NCBI RefSeq assembly: GCF_902167145.1
Contig: NC_050096.1
Span: forward strand, 199,966,566-200,030,565
Length of the DNA stretch: 64,000 nt
Reading direction: 5' to 3'
Source of the DNA: Zea mays
Taxonomy: Eukaryota > Streptophyta > Magnoliopsida > Poales > Poaceae
Shown: positions 1-11,485 of the stretch, in pieces
Numbering within the stretch: the stretch's first letter is position 1
How the letters are laid out: each line of letters begins with the position of its first letter
Position numbers and translations under genes: made by a program
The notes under the pieces: model-generated
Database searches by the model: none
What the model was told of the DNA's origin: nothing
Seen by the model: only the letters and a program-made list of their open reading frames with translations

Positions 1-47
1 CGCAGCGGGGGAAGGAGTATCATGTCGTAGCTGCCGTCGAGGGACAT
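1..47 (-). CDS. Start of gag of a Tat-type gypsy element (partial, cut by window edge)
   Basis: An ATG on the minus strand (47-45) opens a frame that stays open to the edge and begins MSLDGSYDMILL. It lies about 100 bases downstream of the primer binding site at 151-168, where gag of the element should begin. Only about 15 codons are visible, so the gag assignment rests on position rather than on a domain. Confidence 0.4.
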   Translation of the reverse strand, partial: MSLDGSYDMILLPPL

Positions 48-150
48 GAACTCAAGACTCCCGAAATGGAGCACCGTCCCGGGCTGGAAAGGTTGCTGGA
101 GACTGCCCATCTGGAGCTTGACGGGAAGCTGTTCGTCAACACGCAGCAGG

Positions 151-168
151 CCCCTACCTGGCGCGCCA
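151..168 (-). other. Primer binding site of the left-edge gypsy element
   Basis: Read on the minus strand this is TGGCGCGCCAGGTAGGGG, two bases after the LTR end. It starts with TGG, as expected for pairing with the CCA end of a tRNA, and looks complementary to a plant tRNA-Arg 3' end (from memory). It fixes the orientation: the LTR at 171-1783 is a 5' LTR and the internal region runs left, out of the window. Confidence 0.7.
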
Positions 169-459
169 ACTGTCGGCGTTTCGAACCCGGGGGTCCCTGA
201 ACCGACGAGTAAATTGTCGCCGCGTGCCCCAGCCCAGATGGGTCGGCGCGAGACGGAGCGCGAAGAGGGGAAGAAGTCGGAGGGAGACAGGCGTACAAAG
301 AGGAAACCCGCGGCCTTCGTGTTTGTCTCGCGCCCAGGTCGGGTGCGCTTGCAGTAGGGGGTTACAAGCGTCCACGCGGGAGGGAGCGAGCGGCCTTACG
401 CGAGCGCCGTCCCGTCCTTCTCCGCGCGGCCAACCTTCGTAAGAGGGCCCTGGATCTTC

Positions 460-467
460 CTTTTATA
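460..467 (-). promoter_or_regulatory. TATA box of the left-edge gypsy LTR
   Basis: TATAAAAG on the minus strand, inside the 5' LTR. The same motif occurs at the equivalent place in the sister LTR (52175-52182), which supports it as the element's own RNA polymerase II promoter. Confidence 0.5.
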
Positions 468-962
468 GGCGTAAGGAAAGGATCTAGATGTACAATGGGG
501 GGTGTAGCAGTGTGCTAACGTGTCTAGCGGAGGAGAGCTAGTGCCCTAAGTACATGCCATCGTGGCAGCCGGAGAGGTTTTGGCACCCGGTTCGTGTGGT
601 GTCGTGGCCGTCGGAGGAGCGCTGGATCCTGGCGGAAGGACAACTGTCGGGGCTGTCGAGTCCTTGCTGACGTCCTCTTGCTTCCGTAAGGGGGCTGAGA
701 GCCGCCGTCGTCATAGAGCGTGCGGGGCGCCATCATTACTTGTTTAGCGGAGCGAGCCAGATGGGACGCCGGTCTTGTTCCCTGTAGCCTGAGTCAGCTT
801 GGGGTAGGGTAATGATGGCGCCTCCTGTGACGTGGTCGGTCCGAGCCCAGGGTTGGGCGAGGTGGAGGCTCCTCCGAGGTCGAGGTCGAGTCTGTCTTCC
901 AAGGCCGAGGCCGAGTCCGAGCCCCTGGGTCAGGCGAGGCGGAGACCGTCGGCTGAGGCCAG

Positions 963-1298
963 GGCTGAGTCCGAGCCCTGGGGTCGGGCGAAGCGGAGTT
1001 TGTCGACTTCCGGGGCTGAGCCCGAGTCCGAGCCCTGAGGTCGGGCGAAGCGGAGTTCGTCGTCTTCCAGGGCTGAGCCCGAGTCCGAGCCCTGGGGTCG
1101 GGCGAAGCGGAGTTCGTCGTCTTTCGGGGTTGAGCCCGAGTCCGAGCCCTGGGGTCGGGCGATGCGGAGTTCGTCGTCTTCCGGGGCTGAGCCCGGGTCC
1201 GAGCCCTGGGGTCGGGTGAAGCGGACTTCGTCGTCTTCCGGGGCTGAGCCTGAGTCCGAGCCCTGGGGTCGGGCGATGCGGAGTTTCCTATGGCGCCT
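963..1298 (-). repeat. 57-bp tandem array inside the LTR, about 6 units
   Basis: The phrase GGCTGAGCCCGAGTCCGAGC recurs near 963, 1014, 1071, 1128, 1185 and 1242. Spacing is 57 bases apart from one 51-base step. Units differ by scattered substitutions, so the array is not brand new. The sister LTR carries about seven units at 52677-53056. Confidence 0.85.
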
Positions 1299-1783
1299 GT
1301 GGCCGGACTTGGCTGCTGTCAGCCTCACTTTGTCGAGTGGCACAGCAGTCGGAGCGGCGTAGGCGGCGCTGTCCTCTTGTCAGGTCGGTCAGTGGAGCGG
1401 CGAAGTGACTACGGTCACTTCGGCTCTGTCGACTGGAGGGCGCGCGTCAGGATAAAGGTGTCAGGCCACCTTTGCATTAAATGCCCCTGCGATTTGGTCG
1501 GTTGGCGTGGCGACTTGGTCAAGGTTGCTTCTTGGTGAAGACTGGGCCTCGGGCGAGCCGAAGGTGTGCCCGTTGCTGGAGGGGGTCCTCGGGCGAGACG
1601 TAAATCCTCCGGGGTCGGCTGCCCTTGCCCGAGGCTGGGCTCGGGCGAGGCGTGATCGCGTCCCTCGAATGGACCGATCCTTGACTTAATCGCACTCATC
1701 AGGCCTTTGCAGCTTTGTGCTGATGGGGGTTACCAGCTGAGGTTTAGGATTCTTGAGGGTACCCCTAATTATGGTCCCCGACA

Positions 1784-2131
1784 ATACCGAATTGCATAAA
1801 TATCTATACAGGATAGCATATTTAGTAGCAGTATATAACATAAAATGGTCCTTACGAGTCTAGTTGCATGGCTGTTGCAGTGATCCTAAATTTATGGATC
1901 AAACAACGCATTTAAAAATAGAAACCGCCATACATATCTTTTCTAAATTTATGCGCATGCAAGAGGATGTGTTTGACTCATGCATTCATTCCTTTTTTGT
2001 GCGCACAGATGTGGGCACGGGTGGTGCAACCGACAGCCTGGTCCAGTCGGTGCGCTGGGTTGAACTAGGTTGCAGGGATGATCGACCTAGGCTTCTTTTA
2101 ACTATTAGAAGCACAGGGCTCCTGTTATACC

Positions 2132-2189
<58 letters not shown>

Positions 2190-2434
2190 TGAAGATTGTC
2201 AATCGGCGTCCATTGTTTTTGATTTTTTCCGCAAGGGTTTCCACAAAAAAAATATGTCTCATATTTTATCTATATTTATATTATTTGCTAACAAAATTAT
2301 GTACGTAAGAGTTATTGTCTGTTAAATAAATAAAGTATAAAAAATACAGAGGACTCAATTGGTACTGTTGTGTGTCCAAAGAATATGGTAAACTTATTCT
2401 TCGGTGTGGGGGGACATGATTCATACATATCTAC
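1784..2434. other. Low-copy spacer with no recognisable gene
   Basis: AT-rich DNA between two retroelements. Apart from the microsatellite at 2136-2184 and the TSD at 2430-2434 I see no domain-bearing frame or repeat. The frames that cross it are created by the TA run. Confidence 0.6.
2136..2184. repeat. (TA)n microsatellite
   Basis: About 24 uninterrupted TA units. Confidence 0.95.
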
Positions 2435-3063
2435 TGTTTAGAACCAAAGTGAGCCGGCGGACGGTCCGGCCTTGAGGCCGGACGGTCCGCGCAAACGCAG
2501 AACAGATTAGGGTTCCGAGTTTTGTGCTACGGTTGTTAGCTAAATTCGCGGGATTCGCTCGGAAATTAGTTTGTAAAGGATCCAGCTCCCCTCCTCTATA
2601 AATAGAGAGGTATACGGCCGATTTATGATCATCAATCGAATCAAATACACTTCTATTTCGCATTTATTCCTAGGAATAGTTCTAGTCTAGTTCTAGTTTA
2701 GCCTTCCGATCAACAAATTCTTCGCCTCTCTTTGACTCTACGCCGATTAGAGGAGTCTAGGTCGGCCGACCCGAGCCTAGACAACTCCTAGGATCTCTCC
2801 TCCCCGGCGGGGTCCCTCCCGGGAGCGAGATCCAGGCGCCGCCGACGATCTTTCGCCGCCCCTACGCACGCGCGGACCGTCCGGCCCCATGGTGCGGACC
2901 GTCCGGCCGTCAGGCAGGAGACCCTAGCCCCTGCGCCAGGTCGCGGACCGTCCGGCCCCAGGTCGCGGACCGTCCGGCCCCAGGCCGCGGACCGTCCGCG
3001 CCTGACCAGAGAGCACCGCCACGGTTCTTGTTGGGTGTTTGGCGCTCCAAAAAGGCGTCAACA
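2435..3063 (+). repeat. 5' LTR of the gag-only gypsy element
   Basis: It begins TGTTTAG and ends CAACA. A TATA box (TATAAATA) lies at 2597-2604. Seven copies of a near-palindromic GCGGACCGTCCG/CGGACGGTCCG motif lie mostly in the last 200 bases. A 20-base stretch and a 10-base stretch are absent from the 3' LTR. Confidence 0.9.
2597..2604 (+). promoter_or_regulatory. TATA box of the gag-only element
   Basis: TATAAATA in the 5' LTR, repeated at 7074-7081 in the 3' LTR. Confidence 0.55.
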
Positions 3064-3070
3064 TACTTTT

Positions 3071-3087
3071 TGGCGACTCCACTAGGG
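3071..3087 (+). other. Primer binding site
   Basis: TGGCGACTCCACTAGGG, seven bases after the LTR end. It is complementary, apart from about one base, to the 3' end of a plant tRNA-Arg as I remember it. Confidence 0.7.
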
Positions 3088-3120
3088 AAAGCGAATATAG
3101 ACGCATCAAATTGGTCCTCA

Positions 3121-6100
3121 ATGGCCGGTTCAAAGGATAGCTCTGAAGTTTCCACCAGCAATATCATCACACCGACATGGGAAACTTTGCCGATTGAAGA
3201 ACAGCTCCTGTTCGAGGAGCGTCAAGAGCAGCTGATCCAAGAAGCAAAGGCGAAGTTCCTGGCCGACTTCAAAGTGGACAGGAACAACAAAGTCGTTCGG
3301 CAACGGGCGACAGATCTGGCTTCGCTCTGACCTACTACGATTACCCCCAATGTAAGTAGCACTAACAAACTCCAATCTCTTAAAGCTTACATAGACGAAC
3401 AGCGAGAACAGTTACAACGTATCGTAGGGGATATACAAAATGATCATAAAAGGCTAGTACGTGTGCTTGATAAGTCTACTATGGCAAATCTTCCTTCGCA
3501 CGAGGTTGAATTGAGGGAATACACACATAATTCATCGTCTACAGGTTGTCACGACCAGTCACAACCTCTTTATGGGATGTCGATGGACATGTACCCTAGG
3601 CAACGGTAGCCTCCCACGCACATCGGCGATAAATTTGCCGATCTGCACATGTCCGGACCGTCCGCACGTAGGCGCGGACCGTCCGGGCCAGCGGCGACCG
3701 ATCCCATTTTTAGAAGCGAATTACCGAGACCTGCACCCAAGCCACCACATGTCGTGCAAACCCTAGATAGCCCATTCGGACCGTCTGCGTATGGCGCCAG
3801 ACAGTCCGAATATAATGTCGGACGGTCCGGCCACATGGCCGGACAGTCCGCGCACGGGGCCGGACGGTCCGCGTATTTAACCGGACGGACCGGCACAGAG
3901 TTTTTTAAGGAGGATGGATATCCAACTCCGTATCCGTCCCAGCTAGACTCCCCATCTCACCATATGACACACCAGCACCATAATATAATCTATCAAACCC
4001 ATGAGAGTGAGTACTTTCCGGCCCCTAGAAGGCCAGAAAGGAATGGCCAGTCCTATGAACCTCATAGGGCATGCATTAACGCACTGCAAAACCCAAACCA
4101 ATGGGGAGGAAAATAACATACCAATATCCAAACAAACTCACCCATATTGGACCAAAGAGCCGGTGGTCTCCCACCGGCTGCCATCGATATAGTAAGGGAG
4201 GAAATAGCTGGGGCATTCCGAGATAAGCTCGGAGTTAGTATAGTCCCCGGGGGGCAGTCATATCGGAGACCTTATGATAGGCAGATTGACCGGCTCCCAT
4301 ACCCACAAGGGACCAGAATACCTGAATTCGCAAAGTTTTCGAGTGACCAAGAAAAGACCACGCGTGAACACATAGACCAGTTCTTAGCACAGTTAGGAGA
4401 ATTGGACGACACCGAAGCATTCTGTATACGTTTATTTTCATTATCTTTAATAGGAACTGCATTCACATAGTATGCCACGCTCCCTCCTAACTCCATTTTG
4501 TCGTGGGGAGATTTAGAACAAAAATTTCACAAACATTTCTTCTCTGGCGATTATGAGCTAGATTTAGTAGACTTAGTAGCCCTACGACAAGAAAAAGATG
4601 AATCGGTTAGTGACTACATCCGGAGATTCCGGGATACGAGAAACCGATGCTTTCAAATTCATTTAACAGATAAACAACTGGCGGGAATAGCCTTTGATGG
4701 ATTGCGCTATTATTTAAAAGAGAAATTAGAAGGCATCCAGTTCTTTACGCTAGCACAATTACATCAGAGAGCTTCGGCTTGTGAAAGCCGAAGCAAAGAA
4801 CTAGTCAAAACGGTTCATCATAATGTCCATATAGTAGAACATAGTCAAAGTAGTTCGGACGGCGAACCAAAGGAAATTTACACTGCCGAAATAGTTTGGC
4901 CTGAGCAGGCCAAATCTTCGGCTTGCTCCTCCTTGCAGCTAGTTCAAAAGAAACGACAGGAGGAGATTAAGTTTACATTTAATGTTGGCAGATGTGATAA
5001 GATATTCGATGAATTACTAAAAATGGTAACATTAAGATTGATTATATCGTTCCACCTACCGACGAACTAAAGCGTCGCGCATATTGCAAGTGGCACAACT
5101 CATTTTCCCATTTCACTAATGATTGTAATGTGTTCCGACGACAAATTCAATCGACCATTAATGAGGGACGATTGAAATTTCAGGAGGACACGGAGCCCTT
5201 TCCAATGAATATGATCGACTTCAATGGCAAAAAGGTCCTAATTCGGCCCAGCACAGCCGATAAGGGCAAAGACAAAGAAGTCATCATCGGCAACGCACGG
5301 GAGGCCGATGGAAACAACAAAATTGCTTGCAGGAAAGTGGTGGCCGAGAAGACTCCTAATGGAGGGGAGACACTGAAGGTGACCATCACAAACTCCGGCA
5401 CTGGAGGGCAAGTGCAGACAAGGGGACATGCGCAAGAACCCATACTACGCATCGCGGACGGTCTGGTGCCCAGGCGCGGACGATCCGTGACATCGCTAGA
5501 CGGTCCGGAGCATTCCAGCGGACGGTCCGGCAACGCCGAAGAACCAAGGCGACCACGTACCTTCAAACCACGACGACCAGAAATAGGCACGTGGAAAACT
5601 AACACGTTCAAGGCAACTGGTCGGTTGGTAAAATCTAGCCCGACCTTTGATCAATTATTGTCTAAATATGTGAAAAAGAAGGCTGGCCCCAGCGACCGGC
5701 CACCAAAGCGACCTCGCTTACCCACCCAGGTGCAACAGCAGGTTAGGCCGATTGGACCACCACACCAATCGGAAAGGACGGGAGGTCATAATGTTCAATT
5801 AAGACCTAACGTACCTGCATGGACACCTCCACCACCATATCCACCTATGCCATATCCATACACATGCATACCTCCACCATATGTCCCAAATCAAATATGG
5901 GGCATGCCACCAAACCCATTTGGGATGCCACAGTACCCCGCTTGGGGGCACCCCAAACATCTGTATTCAATAGGTTGACACCTCCAGTACAAGACCGATT
6001 GAGAGCCCCTCAATCTGGTCCACGAGCACAGGCCCAGCAAGATTTCGAACAACTCGGCCCCAAAGGCTGACTAATCCGGCAGGGGGGCATACAGCTACAA

Positions 6101-6573
6101 CCTCCAACAGTACGAAAAAAGGAGATGTCATTAAAATAGGAACGACAGATGTCATCGTACAACAAAATAACGAAGGGCCGATGATTTTTGGTGAATCAGC
6201 CAACACAAACAAAAAAGAAGGTGCGACTGTCAAGAAAATAGCCGATCCAAAATACTCCATGCCCCGATGGTGCCCATCGGGATTGACACTATCGCAAAAG
6301 CGAAAATTACAGCGCCTTAGAGCAAAGGAGAATCAGGAGAAGGAGGCGGAAAAAATATTCAATGACACACATCCGCAATATCCGCCACCACAAAAGAGAT
6401 GGAGTCCAAAGGCCGTTGAGGAAAATCAAACGGCCACAAAGACAGAAAATAAAACAACAACGGTGCAACTCTTTGCAGGTATGGCAGACAGTCCGGCTAT
6501 AAAAGACCGGACCAACCGTATAGGGCGCGGACCGTCCGACCCCCGAGGCCGACTCATTCGCAATACACCATGA
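3121..6573 (+). pseudogene. Retrotransposon gag, broken by stops and frameshifts
   Basis: From an ATG at 3121 one frame can be followed to about 5030, interrupted by stops at 3328, 3607, 4114 and 4468. Past a frameshift near 5030-5085 it continues in another frame to 5978, and a further fragment spans 6181-6573. The 4498-5070 part (SWGDLEQKFHKHFF, then DYIRRFRDTRNRC) matches the Retrotrans_gag domain pattern, the nucleocapsid precursor that packages element RNA. A zinc-knuckle-like CKWHNSFSHFTNDC motif lies at 5085-5126. A proline-rich stretch follows at about 5815-5960. The palindromic GGACCGTCCG motif of the LTR recurs inside this gene. No pol domain follows, so the element would need proteins in trans even if gag were whole. 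Confidence 0.8.
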
Positions 6574-6878
6574 CACCTGCAACGATGTACCAACACCCAT
6601 GGAGGAAGACGACCTGCAAGGAGAAGACCTGGTCGACTACGAAGCTACGCCAGAACACTTAGAAAGTTAGGAAAGCAAGGTGACGAATTGGTCAGGACCA
6701 GGATGGCGCTCGGCGGTATTGGGACTAACAGTTCGATCAAAGCTAAAGGGGTCACGTCCGTTGAGTCAACCATCGGGACTAAGGCCACCGCGTATCATTC
6801 TAGTAAGTGTTAAGATGCCTAAGAAAACTGATGTGATCACATCGAGTTAGTTGCTTTTGGTTCGCCCAGCTCCACCAA

Positions 6879-6894
6879 AAGGCAGAGGGGCATA
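6879..6894 (+). other. Polypurine tract of the gag-only element
   Basis: AAAAGGCAGAGGGGCA-type tract directly before the 3' LTR, where plus-strand DNA synthesis is primed. Confidence 0.6.
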
Positions 6895-7508
6895 TGTTTA
6901 GAACCAAAGTGAGCCGGCGGACGGTCCGTGGTCCGGACGGTCCGCGCCTGTGAGCCGGACGGTCCGCGCAAGCGCAGAACAGATTAGGGTTCCGAGTTTT
7001 GTGCTACGGTTGTTAGCTAAATTCGCGGGATTCGCTCGGAAATTAGTTTGTAAAGGGTCCAGCCCCCCTCATCTATAAATAGAGAGGTATACAGCCGATT
7101 TATGATCATCAATCGAATCAAATACACTTCTATTTCGCATTTATTCCTAGGAGTAGTTCTAGTCTAGTTCTAGTTTAGCCTTCTGATCCACAAATTCTTC
7201 GACTCTACGCCGATTAGAGGAGTCTAGGTCGGCCGACCCGAGCCTAGACAACTCCTAGGATCTCTCCACCCCGACGGGGTCCCTCCCGAGAGCGAGATCC
7301 AGGCGCCACCGGCGATCTTCCGCCGCCCCTGCGCACGCGCGGACTGTCCGGCCCCAGGGTGCGGACCGTCCGGCCGTCAAGCAGGGGACCTTAGCCCCTG
7401 CGCCAGGTCGCGGACCGTCCGGCCCCAGGCCGCGGACCGTCCGGGCCTGACCAGAGAGCACCGGTACAGTTCTTGTTGGGTGTTTGACGCTCCAAAAAAG
7501 CGTCAACA
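6895..7508 (+). repeat. 3' LTR of the gag-only gypsy element
   Basis: It runs from TGTTTAG to CAACA and is followed by the target duplication TCTAC (7509-7513). Relative to the 5' LTR it has extra CGGACGGTCCG copies at its start and lacks a 10-base and a 20-base stretch. Confidence 0.9.
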
Positions 7509-7513
7509 TCTAC

Positions 7514-8490
7514 ATATCTTGATTAATTTTAGATCAAATATATTAATTTTTCCTATAATAAATAAATCAGTCTAGGATGACCTTTGATCCACCCACATAA
7601 TAATATATCCAGTGTACTATCAGCTAAGTTTGGTACCGTTATTTTTTATTTGTCGTATTTTAACGGACGATAAATATTAAAAAAAACAGAGGTAGTATTT
7701 ATTACAATACCGTGTACTCGGATATCTATCTCACTCCAGTTGGAGCCGCTCGTCGTGCTTGTCAAATTCAGGAGGGTTGGCGCGCGATTAGATGGTTTCG
7801 TTTGTCACAACAAGCATGACATTTGCACCGCCCATATGGTACTGCTTCGGTACATACATCGCATCGATGATATCTTATCACACCCAAGCTATAGCGTTGG
7901 CCACTGGACTGGATCGACCATAATAGCGTGGTGGCCCATTGGTTTCATCATGCATCCGTCTCAATGCATGGTCCTTGCATTGGGTCAGTCATTGTACTGT
8001 ACTACCTCCCATTGGCATGCACCTCTCTGCAGTGTCTCTCTCTCACAAACACAATGGACTTTTCGGTTTCATCTCTCTCTCTCGTACCGCGTCGTACGTA
8101 CGCTTGGAACTTAATAGTACTAATAATTACCAGTTGCCAGTGCAGAAGTTATTACAAAATTGAAGATGGTGCAATTGGTCTAGTGGATGCATACTAATTT
8201 TTTTCTAGAGGCACATTGCATCTATAGAATTTGCATTTTTTTTTATGGGGTGCATTTGCATCCGCTAGGTACAACCTAGCTTCGCCTGCCACTTGCTACC
8301 TCACTCCTAAATATAAGTAGAACGTCCCATTAGAATCTGTTTGTTGCTCATCGGACATTTTAGTTTTTAATGTGAAATCATAAAGGTTGGACAGTACCGA
8401 AATTAACAATATAAAAAAAGACTTGAGACTATCTTATACTATAGTTTAGCGCCAAGGGATGAGTATTACTGTAGTAGCACGTGGTGGCTC
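7514..8490. other. Low-copy spacer, no gene recognised
   Basis: About 1 kb of mixed-composition DNA. The frame at 7740-8114 has no recognisable domain and no supporting signals. I see no tandem repeat or transposon end here. Confidence 0.5.
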
Positions 8491-8648
8491 TAGAGGTGAT
8501 AATAGGCTCTAAATTTTACGCCATATGATTTAAGAATCAGATCGAATTAGGATCAAGTTCTATTTCTATTTATTTTTTAAACTAAGATTTATTTAGATTC
8601 CTACTATTTTATGAAGAAGCATTTGTATCGTAATCCGTCACATCTCTA
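8491..8648. mobile_element. Possible degenerate hAT-like MITE
   Basis: TAGAGGTGA at the left and TCACATCTCTA at the right form a short imperfect inverted repeat around an AT-rich centre of about 160 bp. The flanks share only GGCTC, so no clean 8-base target duplication is visible. Chance is a real alternative. Confidence 0.3.
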
Positions 8649-8677
8649 CCGGCTCCACTTGGTAAGCCCGCCGGTCA

Positions 8678-8781
<104 letters not shown>

Positions 8782-9186
8782 GTACTGCTACTACTATATT
8801 ATTATAGTACTCTCCTAGTTGCGGGCTGTGGGTTATAATCACGGAGGTAGCAAAAATAAGAGATGCCTGCCTTTGGGCGTCCCATACTCCCATGCATCGG
8901 GCGGCATATGGACTATGGTGGCATGAATTGAGGTCATGCATGACGTAAACCAGGGCTGCACAGCATAAACAATTCCACCCAGGCGCTGCCGCTGACACAC
9001 ACGCATATACGGGACGTTTTTAGCTGGATCTGGCAAGTGGGTGCCCAGATTATACTAATTAACTAAGCTTAGGCTGTCCTTGCGTCTCTAATTTTAGCCG
9101 ATAGGGACCATGCGTGCATGATTACTTCTACTACATTATTTTATCATATTATTATTATTATATACACGTAGCTAGCTGCCTCTTTA

Positions 9187-9312
9187 GGGCCTGTTCGGTT
9201 GTACCGGAATGAGCCAGGATTCATTCCAGCTCATCAAAATCTATATAAATTAGAGAAGTAATCCGGCTAGGAATTAATCCGGGGCTCCAATCCGGAACAA
9301 CCGAACAGGGCC
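9187..9312. mobile_element. Tourist-like (PIF/Harbinger) MITE, 126 bp
   Basis: Terminal inverted repeats of about 21 bases: the left end is GGGCCTGTTCGGTTGTACCG and the right end read in reverse is GGCCCTGTTCGGTTGTTCCG. They differ at two positions. A TTA duplication flanks both ends (9184-9186 and 9313-9315), the target choice typical of PIF/Harbinger elements. No coding capacity, so it must have moved with a transposase in trans. Confidence 0.85.
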
Positions 9313-9315
9313 TTA

Positions 9316-10527
9316 GGTAGGTAGGCAGGGAAGGGGTGGGCCCGGACGTACGGGATGGATGGGTGCTGGGTTAGTGCTGCTGAGATTAGTGATTAAAAAA
9401 AAGATGCCGTCCGTCACAGCGTGCCTGCCGAGTCCAGAAGCGTCGCTCGTCTGCTCTGTCTGACGCATACGGATCCCATCCCACTATATAGTAATCCAAT
9501 ATTTATTAATTAGCGCCTCGATCGATCTTACCAGAAATAAAAGTCCTCTTGTCGGCCGTTCTTACAATAACATATCAGCCCTGATACTCCCAGCTGACAG
9601 GACAGGACAGGATCGCTGGCGCCTCCGAGACAGACACGAGAGAGAGAGAAAAGGGCGAAAGAGACGGCACTGATGATAGGCTGAAGCAAAGCACCACCAC
9701 CATCATCATCATTCATCAGGGCATGCTGCAACTGCAAGCAGCTGGTGTCTGTAGGGTGAGTGGCGACGTGGTGTGAGAGTTAGCGGGCGAGGCTGACAGC
9801 TCACGCATGGGCCGTATCCGATTTGGCTTGGGCCCGCTTCCGACACGCTGCGGCGGGCGGGCGGGCGGGCGGGCCGGCCCCATGTGGAGTGCATGTACAT
9901 ACGCTAGGCCCAACATGGATACCGCATCGCGTATTCGCGTTACCGTTATCGTTCACCATCCTCCTGCGTCCCACTTTGGTCTGTGTCGTCTGCAGCTTGG
10001 CTGCTCTGCTCTCTGCTGCTGCGGCCGCGGCGGCGGCTTCTTGTGAGATGTGAGATACTATCCGGCTGTGCTTGTAAATCTAGCCAGTATTAAGACACGG
10101 TAGCTGCTGTTGCTTGCGTTGCGTCCTGTGTACGTAGCATCCGAGAGTATTAGGACACAGTAGCTAGCTGTGCTTGTAAATATATCCTGGAGACTGGAGT
10201 AGCAGTGTTCATGAGCTTCCAGTCCAGCGTTCTACTTTTTTCAAACAAACAGCAATCCGTACCATGTGATGCTTTTATCCGAGAACAAAGGATGTGATCC
10301 ACCATGCCCCTGCTGATCACTGTGGTAAGTTTTGCAGTCTTATAAGGAAACAAGGAATACCAAAACATAAGGATCGTTTTTCATGGAATCGAAAATAAAC
10401 TGTCTGCATAGCTTGACCAGAGAATGCCCGGCATATATAGTAGTGGCATGCCCTTGACCATTTTGTTTAATTTATTGTAATCTGTTTATATCTGTACATA
10501 TTTATAAGAGAGACCTAATGCATCATC
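9316..10527. other. Low-copy spacer with a GC-rich patch
   Basis: No frame here shows a domain. 9780-10050 is GC- and CpG-rich, including a (GGGC)n run near 9853-9875 and a GCGGCCGCGGCGG stretch near 10020. A partial duplication of about 40 bases (GTGCTTGTAAAT and TATTAAGACACGGTAGCT-like pieces) occurs at 10067-10105 and 10147-10187. Confidence 0.5.
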
Positions 10528-10601
10528 GTTTTCGTGGTGTAGTTGGTTATCACGTCAGTCTAACACACTGAAGGTCTCCGGTTCGAGTCCGGGCGAAAAC
10601 A
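10528..10601 (+). tRNA. tRNA-Val (anticodon AAC)
   Basis: A 74-base cloverleaf without intron. The acceptor stem GTTTTCG pairs fully with CGAAAAC and the discriminator base is A. The anticodon loop CTAACAC carries AAC. The T arm is CCGG-TTCGAGT-CCGG. B-box (GGTTCGAGTCC) and A-box-like (TGGTGTAGTTGG) internal promoters are present. Upstream is a TATA-like TTATAAGAG, and a T run follows at about 10612-10619 as a possible pol III terminator. It decodes GUU valine codons. The first stem differs slightly from the commonest plant form as I remember it, but stays paired. Confidence 0.93.
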
Positions 10602-11485
10602 AAGTACATATTATTTTTTGTTTTCTTTTATTTTGTACGTCTGCCTTCTGTTTCTGTGCCGGTGCCGCCATGTAGAAGGCAAACTGTTCGTCGATCGTTT
10701 CTTTTGAATTGCTTGCTGTTTCGCCTCGGCCGGTGGCGGCGCCAAAGTCCATCGCATGCGTTGAGGAGGATGCCCAAGCTAGCTATTGGGCCTCGCCTAC
10801 TGCCGCGCGCCCCATCCGTAGTTACTCAATAACTACCCTTCGAAAATAATTACTCGACGTTTCAACTTGTGGTTTTCTTTTATAGCAGTACAAGTTTTTG
10901 CATTTGTTTAAGAAAACAAAAAAGAGCCATTCGTGTAGCTAGCCGGATTATCTCATCTCACGATTATAAAGCAGGTGATACCTAATAAAGAGTGGTATAT
11001 ATCGGGTAGTACTGTTTTAGTTGGACCGCTAAAAAACTTTGTAACAGTTTTCCATTTATTTTTTTTATAAGAGTTCCCCAATCAGATGGCTACGATAATT
11101 CGGAAGGAGTGGTACCGGATGGTACTAGCAGTAGCAGTGCCACTCATGCAGCCACCGTAAAAGAGCTCTTTGCTTAAGCCACAGTCTTAGTGGTATTTCG
11201 TGTTCTATTTTTCAATACCCTCTATGCATTGAAAACAATGTATGCTAATTTTATTGCTATGATTCGATCTAACATTGAACATCTATCTCTCTTTATTTAT
11301 ACTGAGTTGGTACGTAGATTTATTTCAGTAATGCTCACGAAGCTCACTTGAAACTTTTAATTTATTGAGACTAGGTATACGTACGGACGTACGATGGTGA
11401 TGGTCAACAAATCACTCAATAACTCAGCATCTCTCTAAATATTGTATTATATAAAGCACATAAAAGGGAGACAAAATACATCAAA

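Larger units (their letters stand above)
171..1783 (-). repeat. 5' LTR of a Tat-type gypsy retrotransposon (Huck-like?)
   Basis: The LTR is bounded by TGTCGG at the left and CCGACA at the right, and the same arrangement closes the related LTR at 51876-53551. The two are colinear along their whole length (1613 and 1676 bp). It holds a TATA box on the minus strand and a 57-bp tandem array. The 5 bases outside are ATACC (1784-1788); the partner duplication is out of view. The length and the associated Tat-type pol of the sister copy suggest the maize Huck family, which I could not verify. Confidence 0.85.
2435..7508 (+). mobile_element. Complete gag-only gypsy-type LTR retrotransposon
   Basis: The element has LTRs at 2435-3063 and 6895-7508, both running from TGTTTAGAACC to GTCAACA. 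A PBS follows the first LTR and a purine-rich tract precedes the second. The 5-base target duplication TCTAC is exact (2430-2434 and 7509-7513). The interior of about 3.8 kb encodes gag fragments only; I find no protease, RT, RNase H or integrase. This layout recalls non-autonomous Tat-lineage elements such as maize Zeon, but that family name is a guess. The LTRs differ by over 20 substitutions and several indels in about 615 bp, making it clearly older than the Sireviruses in this window. Confidence 0.9.

Noticed and set aside
812..1343. Repeat proteins across the LTR minisatellite, both strands
   Set aside because: The 57-base tandem array is a multiple of three, so every phase stays open; there is no start context or domain.
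10555..10752. Peptides ending SPGLEPETFSVLD near 10555-10752 and 11513-11698
   Set aside because: They are antisense translations of the two tRNA-Val genes, not proteins.
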